A stretch of 64,000 bases of DNA from Actinopolymorpha cephalotaxi (lineage in GTDB: Bacteria; Actinomycetota; Actinomycetes; Propionibacteriales; Actinopolymorphaceae). The translations under genes were made by a program, and so were the position numbers. Shown one piece after another: positions 27,507 through 35,499 of the stretch; within the stretch, counting starts at the first letter, position 1, and each line of letters starts with the position of its first letter. The stretch covers positions 3,742,850 through 3,806,849 of the forward strand of contig NZ_JACBZA010000001.1 of NCBI RefSeq assembly GCF_013408535.1, read 5' to 3'. Under the pieces are notes generated by a model. The model did no database searches. It worked only from the letters and a program-made list of their open reading frames with translations, and was not told the origin of the DNA.

Positions 27507-28689
27507 CTACCCCATGCACCTGCTGCAGGTGCTGGTCGTGTGCTCCGCCGACGACACCGGAACCATCGCGGCCGTCCAGGCCAAGATCGAGGAACTGCGC
27601 TACGAGGGCATCGACAACGCCTCGCTCGTGGTCTTCGACGACCAGCCGATCAACAAGCCGCACGGCCTCAACTGCGCGCTGCGGCAGGCCCGCGGTGACG
27701 TGCTGACGATCTTCGACGCCGAGGACGAGATGCACCCCGACATCCTGCGGGTGGTCAACACCGTGATGGTGCGCGAACGGGTCAACGTGGTGCAGTCGGG
27801 CGTACAGCTGATGAACTACAGCTCGAACTGGTACTCGACGTTCAACGTGCTGGAGTACTTCTTCTGGTTCAAGAGCCGCCTGCACCACCACGCGAAGCAC
27901 GGCTCGATCCCGCTCGGCGGTAACACCTGCTTCTTCAACCGGAAGCTGATGGAGTACCTCGGCGGCTGGGACGAGACCAACCTCACCGAGGATGCCGAGA
28001 TCGGGCTGCGGGTCTGTGCGATGGGTGAGCCGATCCGGGTGATCTACGACGACCGGTACGTCACCAAGGAGGAGACTCCCCCGACGCTCGGCAGCTTCGT
28101 ACGGCAGCGCACCCGCTGGAACCAGGGGTTCATGCAGACGCTGCGCAAGGGCACCTGGAAGAAGCTGCCCACCCGGCGTCAACGCTTCCTTGCCTGCTAC
28201 ACCCTGGCCTTCCCGTACGCCCAGGCCATGCTCGGCGTCTACACCCCGCTCGCGGTCGGGATGATGCTGTTCCTGCACGCTCCGGTCGGGGTGGCGCTGC
28301 TCTCCTTCATGCCGGTACTGCTGCTGGCCGCGCACTTCCTCACCGCGGTGGTCGGCCTGCACGAGTTCACCGAGGCACACGGCATGAAGCCGAGCCCGGC
28401 ACTGACGCTGAAGATGGCCCTCACCTGGATTCCGTACCAGTTCGTGATGGCGTACGCCTCGGTGCGGGCGCTGCGCCGGCAGCTGGCCGGACGCGGGGAC
28501 TGGGAGAAGACCGAGCACGTCGGCGCCCACCGCGGCGCCGTCCCGGACCGGACCCGGCCCGCCGGCACAGCGGACGCGTTCGGCAACCCCGGCGCGGTCC
28601 GGGGCTCGCGTGACCCGGGCGCCACCCGGACCGCCGAGATGCCGGCCGCCGACAGCCCGAGGAAGGCGATGCGCAGTGGCAGCAGCTGA
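27280..28689 (+). CDS. cellulose-synthase-like processive glycosyltransferase (GT2)
   Basis: 469 aa. A membrane segment (about 3-30) precedes a cytosolic GT-A domain with the processive beta-glycosyltransferase set: D in VVCSADD (88-92), DxD-type DAEDE (146-150), TED (236-238) and QRTRW (276-280). Three to four C-terminal membrane helices (about 295-440) and a disordered tail follow. These motifs are those of cellulose, hyaluronan and curdlan synthases. No PilZ domain is present. The ATG at 27280 has AAGAAGG upstream and lies inside the GtrA frame. With GH5 nearby, a beta-1,4-glucan-like product is plausible, but the sugar is not determined by sequence. Confidence 0.88.
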   Translation: MESFIFAGLVGISLLLSVQAAHTLYLMIYTWDQPPNASNAAPEHFAAPALSFTAILPARHEEEVIATTVDRIVHSNYPMHLLQVLVVCSADDTGTIAAVQAKIEELRYEGIDNASLVVFDDQPINKPHGLNCALRQARGDVLTIFDAEDEMHPDILRVVNTVMVRERVNVVQSGVQLMNYSSNWYSTFNVLEYFFWFKSRLHHHAKHGSIPLGGNTCFFNRKLMEYLGGWDETNLTEDAEIGLRVCAMGEPIRVIYDDRYVTKEETPPTLGSFVRQRTRWNQGFMQTLRKGTWKKLPTRRQRFLACYTLAFPYAQAMLGVYTPLAVGMMLFLHAPVGVALLSFMPVLLLAAHFLTAVVGLHEFTEAHGMKPSPALTLKMALTWIPYQFVMAYASVRALRRQLAGRGDWEKTEHVGAHRGAVPDRTRPAGTADAFGNPGAVRGSRDPGATRTAEMPAADSPRKAMRSGSS

Positions 28690-30277
28690 CGTCGCTACGG
28701 CGACCCCCAACCCCGCGCTCCGGGAACGCATGCGGCAGCGGCCGAACCTGTTGCTGCTGATCTCCCTGGTGAGCGGGGCGATCACGCACGCCTACCACAC
28801 GTTCCTCTATCCGCTGTACATCACCGACGAGGGCATCTACACCCAGCAGGCGTGGGCGGTCCTGCGCGAGCATGCACTGTCGCCGTACACCTACTTCTAC
28901 GACCACGCGCCCTTCGGCTGGCTGGTGATGGCGGCCTGGGCCAACGTGCTGCCCAACCAGTTCGAGGCGTTCGGCAACCCGATCAACACGATGCGGGTGC
29001 TGATGGTGATCGCGCACGTGATCAGCACCGGGCTGTTGTTCGGCATCGTCCGGAGGTTCTGCAACAGTTCGGCCGGGGCGTTCCTCGCCTGCTTCGTCTT
29101 CAACTTCTCCCCGCTCGCGGTGTACTACCAGCGCCAGGTCCTGCTGGACAACCTGATGGTGGTCTGGGTGCTGCTGGCGGTGTACCTCATCGCCCGCAAC
29201 GGCGACCGGGTGGTCACCGCGATCACGGCCGGGCTGGCGTTCGGCCTGGCGATGGTCACCAAGGAGAACGCGGTCTTCTTCCTTCCGGCGCTGGCCTACA
29301 TGGCCCACAAGTACTCCAAGGACAGCCGCAGCCGGAGGTTCCAGACCAGCTTCTGGTGGTTCGGCGCCGGCATACCGGTCGGCTTCTACCTGTTGTTCGC
29401 CGCGCTGCGCAACGAGCTGCTGCCGGCCGGGATGAACTTCGACCTGAACACCCCGCAGACCAAGCACGTGTCCTTGCTGTACACGATCTGGTGGCAGTCC
29501 AACCGGACCGGCATCTCCGGGCGGGAGCTGTTCGTCCGGTTGCTGGAGAACTCCTGGATGTCACGCGACCCGATCATCCTGATCGGCGGGGTGATCGCGG
29601 TCGTGGTCGTGCTGATCCTGTGGTCGAGGGACAAGTCCCGCACCGGCTACCTCGTGGCGGGGCTGATGGCGCTCGGCTACGGCGTCTACATGGCGCGTGG
29701 GAGCGTGCTGCTGGACTTCTACATCGTGCCGATGATCCCGGTGCTGGCGATGAACGCCGGACTGGTGTTCGGCACGCTGATGAAGGCAGTTCCGCGCCCG
29801 CTGCAGGTGGCCACGACCACCGCGATCGTGGCCGCGGCGCTGGTCATCCCGGGCGGGTACTTCCTGTCCCACAACACGCAGGGCCAGATCCAGGTCCACG
29901 ACCTCTACCACCTGCAGGTCACACCGCTGCAGAACCAGCAGGTGGCGTGGGTGCGGGCCAACATCCCGGCGAACGCCCGGATCATCATCGACGACGACAT
30001 CTGGACCACGCTGCACGACGTGCCGCCGTACTTCCCGCGCGCGCACTCACACTTCAAGGCGGCCTCGGACCCGGCCGTCCGCGACAAGTTGTTCCGGAAG
30101 AACTGGGCGAACATCGACTACGTCGTCATGTCCAACAAGATGCGACAGGCCATGGAACGCAACAACACCGGTGGCCAGGAGCAGTGGATGCTCGACGCGA
30201 TCGACCAGCACGGCGAACGCGTGTGGGACCTCAACCGAGGCAACATCCACCTCTCCGTCTACCGGATCGTCAAGTGA
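28676..30277 (+). CDS. GT-C (ArnT/PMT-like) membrane glycosyltransferase
   Basis: 533 aa from the GTG at 28676, with AGGAAGG upstream, overlapping the end of GT2 by 14 nt. The first extracytoplasmic loop carries the GT-C acidic motif YITDEGIY. About 10-11 membrane segments follow, with VTKENAVFFLPAL typical of PMT/ArnT-type enzymes, then a soluble C-terminal part (about 400-533; QVAWVRANIPANARIIIDDDIW). Such enzymes move a sugar from a polyprenyl-phosphate carrier to a lipid, protein or glycan outside the membrane. The acceptor here is unknown; the anchored repeat protein encoded next is one candidate (inference). Confidence 0.85.
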   Translation: MAAADVATATPNPALRERMRQRPNLLLLISLVSGAITHAYHTFLYPLYITDEGIYTQQAWAVLREHALSPYTYFYDHAPFGWLVMAAWANVLPNQFEAFGNPINTMRVLMVIAHVISTGLLFGIVRRFCNSSAGAFLACFVFNFSPLAVYYQRQVLLDNLMVVWVLLAVYLIARNGDRVVTAITAGLAFGLAMVTKENAVFFLPALAYMAHKYSKDSRSRRFQTSFWWFGAGIPVGFYLLFAALRNELLPAGMNFDLNTPQTKHVSLLYTIWWQSNRTGISGRELFVRLLENSWMSRDPIILIGGVIAVVVVLILWSRDKSRTGYLVAGLMALGYGVYMARGSVLLDFYIVPMIPVLAMNAGLVFGTLMKAVPRPLQVATTTAIVAAALVIPGGYFLSHNTQGQIQVHDLYHLQVTPLQNQQVAWVRANIPANARIIIDDDIWTTLHDVPPYFPRAHSHFKAASDPAVRDKLFRKNWANIDYVVMSNKMRQAMERNNTGGQEQWMLDAIDQHGERVWDLNRGNIHLSVYRIVK

Positions 30278-30322
30278 CCACCCGCCCTGCTGGGGGGCGC
30301 TGGGGTGAAACGGGAGTGAACG

Positions 30323-31753
30323 ATGAACATGTCGAAATGGACCTGGAAACAGATCCTCGTCGTAACGGTCGTCGCGTTGGCCGTCATCTCGATCGCGCGG
30401 TCCTTCCTCCCCTCGTCCGGCGGCAAGGGAGACGCCGTCGACCTCACCGGTCAGGGCTCGGGCAGGACCACCGAGGTGAAGGTCCCCGAGGTACGCCAGC
30501 CGACGAAGATCGTACGGTTCAACGGCCACAAGGTGCCCGTCGGCGCCGGGCCGGTCGCGGTCCTCAACCCCGCGCTGGCCAAGCCGGGCGGACAGGTGGG
30601 CGTCAACGGCTCGGGCTTCGACAAGGGCGCCAGGGTCGACGTCATGCTGTCCACCGGGACGAGCCCGGCCAAGGCCACCGGCAAGGGCAAGGCGAAGGCC
30701 GCCGCCACGGCCGCGAACAAGGGCAGGGTGGTGGCCTCCGCACGGGCCAACCGTGACGGCGTGGTCAACGCCAACTTCACATACCCGGTCGGCGTCGCCA
30801 ACCAGGGCGGCAAGCAGATCGTCACCCTGGCCCAGGTCGGCAGCACGACCAAGGTGGCCAAGGCCCAGCTCGCCGCGCAGTCCGGCGTCGGGCTGATGTC
30901 GCTCAGCGACGAGGTGGGAACACCGGGAACGCAACTCCAGGTTGACGCCGAGGGCTTCGCACCCAACGAGCCCATCAGGGTCTACTGGGGCCGGATCTCC
31001 GGCGTGCCCAGCTCCATGCTGCGCGCCGACCCGGCGGGCCGGCTGTCCCACGCCTCGCTGCGCGTCGGTGTGGGCGCGGTCGGCCAGAACACCGTGATCC
31101 TGGTGGGCGCGAAGAGCAAGACCACGGCGCTGGCTCCGTTCCAGTTGCTGCGGCAGTACCCCATGGTGCTGACCAAGCCGTTCTCGGCCAGGGCCAACCA
31201 GACGATCAACCTGACCGGTAAGGGCTTCGCACCGAACGAGCGGGTGCTCGGCTACTTCAACAGCCCGGACGGCACACCGGTGATGACGATGCGGGCCGCG
31301 GACAACGGCACCATCGGCGGAGTCGGCTTCAAGGTGCCGTACGGACTGTTCGGCCGGCAGTCGCTGGTCTTCGTGGGTGAGCAGTCCCGCGCGTCCACCA
31401 AGACCGGGTTCCTCGCCCAGAAGTACCAGCCGAGCGTGCGCACCAGCACCTGGGGCGGGCTGCCGGGCACGATGCTGAACTTCTACGCGAAGGGCTTCGC
31501 ACCGAACGAGGCGGTCCACGTCTTCGTGCAGGGCCAGCTCGTCGCGGCGTTCCGCGTCAACGAGAAGGGTTCCGCGCTCGCCGCCGGCACGTACACGATC
31601 CCGGCGGACGCACAGAACAAGGTGGTCTTCAAGCTCGTCGGAGCACGAAGCCAGGGCGCGGGAACCGCCACGGTCACCGTCGACAAGTCCGAGGGCAAGG
31701 TGCAGTTGCCTCCGCAGAAGAGGTACCGGCTCCCCGCGGACCTGAAGTACTGA
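30323..31753 (+). CDS. membrane-anchored extracytoplasmic protein with four Ig/IPT-like repeats
   Basis: 476 aa. A short cytosolic start, one hydrophobic segment (about 9-30), a Gly/Lys-rich stretch, then four repeats of about 90 residues, each with a G-x-GF-x-x-N/K-E-type turn: GSGFDKGARV, EGFAPNEPIRV, KGFAPNERVL and KGFAPNEAVHV. These resemble IPT/TIG or bacterial Ig-like strands. An Ala/Lys/Gly-rich loop sits inside repeat 1. The ATG at 30323 has GGGAGTG upstream. No sortase signal or second TM is seen, so it is probably held by the N-terminal anchor. It may bind or guide the glycan made by the upstream genes (inference); no database family was recognised. Confidence 0.75.
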   Translation: MNMSKWTWKQILVVTVVALAVISIARSFLPSSGGKGDAVDLTGQGSGRTTEVKVPEVRQPTKIVRFNGHKVPVGAGPVAVLNPALAKPGGQVGVNGSGFDKGARVDVMLSTGTSPAKATGKGKAKAAATAANKGRVVASARANRDGVVNANFTYPVGVANQGGKQIVTLAQVGSTTKVAKAQLAAQSGVGLMSLSDEVGTPGTQLQVDAEGFAPNEPIRVYWGRISGVPSSMLRADPAGRLSHASLRVGVGAVGQNTVILVGAKSKTTALAPFQLLRQYPMVLTKPFSARANQTINLTGKGFAPNERVLGYFNSPDGTPVMTMRAADNGTIGGVGFKVPYGLFGRQSLVFVGEQSRASTKTGFLAQKYQPSVRTSTWGGLPGTMLNFYAKGFAPNEAVHVFVQGQLVAAFRVNEKGSALAAGTYTIPADAQNKVVFKLVGARSQGAGTATVTVDKSEGKVQLPPQKRYRLPADLKY

Positions 31754-31793
31754 GCTGACGGAGCAGCACCGGGCATGAGGGAGGTGCGTCGGC

Positions 31794-32237
31794 ATGACCG
31801 ACGTCTTCGGGCCCAACACGCGCGGGGTACTCCACCTGATCTCGCACCTCAACCGCGTCGGCGGTGCGCAGATCGACGAGGTGGTGGCCGCCTGGCGGCG
31901 GCAGTCCCGGTCCGAGCGGGCGCTGGCGTGGGCGTCGCTCGGGCACGGGACGACCCCGGCCGAACGCCGGGCGATCCTGGACGCCGCGGTCCAGGCCCGG
32001 CGGGACGCGATGGCCACGGCTCAGCGCCACCAGCGCACCGAGTGGGCGTTCTGGGCCGCCGCGTGGGACGCCGCCGCCGCGGTCGCGGCGGGTGACCGGA
32101 TGGAGGAGGAGAACTACCGCGTCCTGATCGAACCGCTGTCGGCCGCGCTGCCCTGGTTGCGCGACCGGATGCCCACCCGGTTGAGCCGGTCCGGCCTGCA
32201 GGCCACGATCGCCTCCTTCGGGGGCCGCGATGCCTGA
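31794..32237 (+). CDS. small alpha-helical protein of unknown function
   Basis: 147 aa, soluble, rich in Ala and Arg, with predicted helices throughout (HLNRVGGAQIDEVVAAWRRQ ... QRTEWAFWAAAWDAAAAVA). The ATG at 31794 has a GGGAGGTG site. It overlaps the hybrid kinase gene by 8 nt (ATGCCTGA), so the two are coupled; it may be a partner or modulator of that kinase. I recognise no family. Confidence 0.7.
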   Translation: MTDVFGPNTRGVLHLISHLNRVGGAQIDEVVAAWRRQSRSERALAWASLGHGTTPAERRAILDAAVQARRDAMATAQRHQRTEWAFWAAAWDAAAAVAAGDRMEEENYRVLIEPLSAALPWLRDRMPTRLSRSGLQATIASFGGRDA

Positions 32238-34143
32238 GCAGTCCGTCCGGGTCGTCATCGCAGACGACGACCGCGCGCTGCGCGACGCGCTGGCCGACCT
32301 GATCTCGCTACAGCCCAACCTGGAGCTGGTCGGGCAGGCGGTGAGCCATCCCGACGCCGTACGCCTCGCCCTGCGGGACCGGCCGCGGGTCGTGGTGCTC
32401 GACGTCCGGATGCCCGGCGGCACCGCGCAGGCCAGCGTGCGGTCGATCCTGGACGGCAGCCCGACCACCGCGGTGCTCGTGCTGTCGGCGTACGAGGATC
32501 CAGGCAGCGCGGTGGACGTGCTCGCCGCCGGCGCCAGCGGGTATCTCGTCAAGGGCATCCCCGACGAGGAGATCCTGGACGCCATCACCCGGGCGTCCCG
32601 CGGTCAGCTGAGCATCTCCGTTCCGCTGGCACGGGAGTGCATCCAGGTGCTGCGCCGCAACCTGGAGAACGAACGCCGTACCGGCGCGGCCACCCTGCAG
32701 AACGCCAACACCCTGCGCCAGCTGCTGGACCGGGTGGGCGCGGCGGCGGTCCTGGTCGGCCCGGACGGCACCATCGAGACCGTCAACGCCCGGGTCCAGG
32801 AACTCTTCGGCTACCGCCGGATGGAGGTCGTCGGCGAGCCGATCACCAAGCTCGTTCCGGCGTCGGGGTACGGCGAGCCGGCGGACGAGGTGATCCACCG
32901 GCTGCTCGGCCGCGGCGGCGGCGAGGAACAGGCCGAGGTGCACTTCACCGCGTCCGGTCGCCGCAAGGACGGCAACACGTTCCGGGTGGAGGTGTCGGCC
33001 AGCCCGATGGCGCACGGACATCGCGGCGTCGCGGTGTTCCTGCGAGACATCACCGACCTCAGCCTCGCCGAGGCGCAGTACCAGCAGCTGTTCGAGTCCT
33101 CACCGGACGCCACCCTGATCGTGGACAGCTCCGGGGTCATCCGGCTGGTGAGCGCGGCGGCGGAGCAGATGTTCGGCTTCGCCCGCGAGGACCTGGTGAA
33201 CCAGTCGGTCGACGTGCTCCTGCCCGACCACCCGGTGACGATCTACCGCCGGGAGACCGACGTACCCCCGCACCGGGCCGGCGAGCCCACCGCACCGGAG
33301 GGGATGGAGCTGACCGGGCGGCGCCGGGACGGCACCGACTTCCCCGTCGACGTGAGCATCGCCTGGATCCGGACCGAGGACGGCCCGCGGGTGATCCTGT
33401 CCGTACGGGACATGACCGAGTCGGCGGGATCGCGCGCCGTCCTCGAACGCAGCGTGGAGGCCCTGCGCGCGGCCGGGCAGGAACACCGGCACGTCCTGGT
33501 CGACCTGGTGGGCGCACAGGAACGCGAACGGCTGAGGATCGCCGCCGGCATCCACGACGACAGCCTGCAGGTGATCACCGCGGCGGCCCTGCGCCTGCAG
33601 CAGCTCCGCCGCCGGTTGCGCGACCCCGAGGACCTGCGGGTGCTGGCCAAGCTGGAGGAGACGATCCGGCTGGCCGCCGACCGGCTCCGCCGGATGATCT
33701 TCGACTTCCGCCCGCCCGCCCTCGAGCAGGAGGGGCTGATGGCGGCGGTGAACGTCTACCTCGAGCAGCTGCGCGCCGAGACCAGCCTGCGGTGCGTACT
33801 GGAGAGCCGGATGGAGGTGGAGCCGCCGCAGGAGACCCGGGTGCTGATCTACCGGATCGCCCAGGAGGCGTTGATGAACGTACGCAAGCACGCCCAGGCC
33901 GGGGAGCTCCGGGTCCGGCTCTCCGACGTCGAGGACGGCGTACTCGTGGAGATCATCGACAACGGCGTGGGGTACAACCCGCTCGAAACGGAAGCCAAAG
34001 CGGGGCATCTGGGACTGACCCTGATGCGCGACCGGGCCGAGATCGCGGGCGGGTGGTGCCGGGTGGAGAGCGCGCCCGGGTCCGGGACTACCGTGGAGTT
34101 CTGGGTCCCGCGGGAAGCGGGAATGACCGGAGGCGACCAGTGA
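32230..34143 (+). CDS. hybrid sensor kinase: receiver-PAS-PAS-HisKA_3-HATPase
   Basis: 637 aa, soluble. The receiver comes first (1-120) and is complete (IADDDRAL, VVLDVRMPGG, VLSAYED, YLVKGI), followed by two PAS domains (about 165-280, GPDGTIETVNARVQELFGY; and 290-405, DSSGVIRLVSAAAEQMFGF), a HisKA_3 helix with the His of IAAGIHDDSLQVI, and an HATPase domain ending GHLGLTLMRDRAEIAGG. An N-terminal receiver is the reverse of usual hybrids and implies that another kinase controls it. It is followed 28 nt later by a LuxR-type regulator, its likely target. PAS cofactor unknown. Confidence 0.9.
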   Translation: MPEQSVRVVIADDDRALRDALADLISLQPNLELVGQAVSHPDAVRLALRDRPRVVVLDVRMPGGTAQASVRSILDGSPTTAVLVLSAYEDPGSAVDVLAAGASGYLVKGIPDEEILDAITRASRGQLSISVPLARECIQVLRRNLENERRTGAATLQNANTLRQLLDRVGAAAVLVGPDGTIETVNARVQELFGYRRMEVVGEPITKLVPASGYGEPADEVIHRLLGRGGGEEQAEVHFTASGRRKDGNTFRVEVSASPMAHGHRGVAVFLRDITDLSLAEAQYQQLFESSPDATLIVDSSGVIRLVSAAAEQMFGFAREDLVNQSVDVLLPDHPVTIYRRETDVPPHRAGEPTAPEGMELTGRRRDGTDFPVDVSIAWIRTEDGPRVILSVRDMTESAGSRAVLERSVEALRAAGQEHRHVLVDLVGAQERERLRIAAGIHDDSLQVITAAALRLQQLRRRLRDPEDLRVLAKLEETIRLAADRLRRMIFDFRPPALEQEGLMAAVNVYLEQLRAETSLRCVLESRMEVEPPQETRVLIYRIAQEALMNVRKHAQAGELRVRLSDVEDGVLVEIIDNGVGYNPLETEAKAGHLGLTLMRDRAEIAGGWCRVESAPGSGTTVEFWVPREAGMTGGDQ

Positions 34144-34171
34144 GCGCGAAGCCGCGAACCAGGCACGGCCG

Positions 34172-34876
34172 GTGAACGCCGAGCCGGAGTCCGGGCCCGT
34201 TCAGGTCCTCATCGTCGAAGACCACCAGGTCGTCGCGGAGGGCCTGTCCGCGTTGCTCGACGAGCACCCCGACCTGCACGTGCAGGGCTGGGCCCCGACG
34301 GTCGCCGACGCCGCCCGCTCGGCCGAGCAGGAACGCATCGACGTCGCCGTCCTCGACTTCTGGCTGCCCGACGGCAGCGGCGTGGACGCCGCCGCGGGTA
34401 TCCGTCAGCACCGCCCCGAGGCCGCGGTGGTCTTCGTCAGCGCCGACGACAGCGACCAGGCGATGATCGCCGCGATCGAGGCCGGGGCGTCCGGCTACCT
34501 CATCAAGACCGCGAGCGGTGAGGAGATCGTGGACGCGGTGCTGCGGGCGTCGGCCGGGGAGATGCTCATCCCCGCGTCGAAGCTGCACGAGCTCCTCAGC
34601 CGCAGCCGCGAGGCGACCCGCGAACGCAGCGACCGGGCGCAGGCGCTGGCCAGCCTCACCACCCGCGAACGCGAGATCCTCGCGATGATGTCCAAGGGCC
34701 TGGACAACCGGGAGATCTCCGCCCGGCTCAACATCGCCTACCCCACGGTGCGCAGCCACGTGCGGAAGGTGCTGGAGAAGCTCGGCGCCCGGTCGAAGCT
34801 GGAGGCGGTGGTCAAGGCGGCCGCGGCCGAGGAGCCCGAGGGCGCGCACGTCGAGGACGAGTCCCCCACGGACTGA
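34172..34876 (+). CDS. NarL/LuxR-family response regulator
   Basis: 234 aa from the GTG at 34172. The receiver is complete (VLIVEDHQVV, AVLDFWLPDGSG, VFVSADD, YLIKTA). The LuxR HTH is SLTTREREILAMMSKGLDNREISARLNIAYPTVRSHVRKVLEKL. An acidic tail (EEPEGAHVEDESPTD) follows. It lies just after the hybrid kinase and is probably its output. It ends the plus-strand glycan/signalling block. Confidence 0.92.
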   Translation: MNAEPESGPVQVLIVEDHQVVAEGLSALLDEHPDLHVQGWAPTVADAARSAEQERIDVAVLDFWLPDGSGVDAAAGIRQHRPEAAVVFVSADDSDQAMIAAIEAGASGYLIKTASGEEIVDAVLRASAGEMLIPASKLHELLSRSREATRERSDRAQALASLTTREREILAMMSKGLDNREISARLNIAYPTVRSHVRKVLEKLGARSKLEAVVKAAAAEEPEGAHVEDESPTD

Positions 34877-34937
34877 CCGGCGTACGGCTGTACGGCTGCA
34901 GGACCGGCGTACGGACGTCCGTCCCGCGGCGCCGGCG

Positions 34938-35432
34938 TCACTCCCGCAACAGGCCGGCGATCTCCTGCCGGGCGTACCACAACAGCTCCCGGCCCTCGGC
35001 CTCGTCCACCGCGAACCCGGCGTCCTCGTCCCCGGCGTCGGCCGCGGCGACCGCCTCGGCCGCCGTGGCCACGACCTCCGCGGCCGCCACGTCGTCGACG
35101 TGCACGGCGGCCACCTTGTCCATCGGGATCGGCGCCTGCACCACGACCGCCGCGCGGTCACCGGACCGGTCCGGAAGCACCAGCCCGTCCGCGGCGTCGG
35201 CGGCCACCACCACCCGGCGGCGCGGCGTGTCCGGGTCGAGGCTCAGCCGGCGCAGCGACTCCCGGGCGGCCGCCATCGTCGCGGCGTACTCGAGCTCCTC
35301 CAGGTCGCCTTCGGCGTACCACTCCCGAAGCTCCGGGGTGACCGCGGCGGCGGCCAGCGGCGGCGGGCCGAAACCGCCCTGTGCGACGGCGCCCGCCAAC
35401 TCGGTGAGGGTCACTCCGAGGTACACCCGCAT
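34938..35432 (-). CDS. small conserved actinobacterial protein (DUF6912-like)
   Basis: 164 aa, starting MRVYLGVTLTELAGAV, acidic and Ala-rich, with DDVAAAEVVATAAEAVAAA and a C-terminal LLWYARQEIAGLL. The MRVYL start and length fit a small uncharacterised actinobacterial family that I believe is DUF6912; I am not certain of the number. There is no catalytic signature. It follows the patatin gene on the same strand. Confidence 0.65.
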   Translation of the reverse strand: MRVYLGVTLTELAGAVAQGGFGPPPLAAAAVTPELREWYAEGDLEELEYAATMAAARESLRRLSLDPDTPRRRVVVAADAADGLVLPDRSGDRAAVVVQAPIPMDKVAAVHVDDVAAAEVVATAAEAVAAADAGDEDAGFAVDEAEGRELLWYARQEIAGLLRE

Positions 35433-35499
35433 GCGCTGCGTCCTTCCTCTGCGCCGTCCGCCCGGGGTCTGTCCGGGTTGTACGGACGAACGTAGCGGG

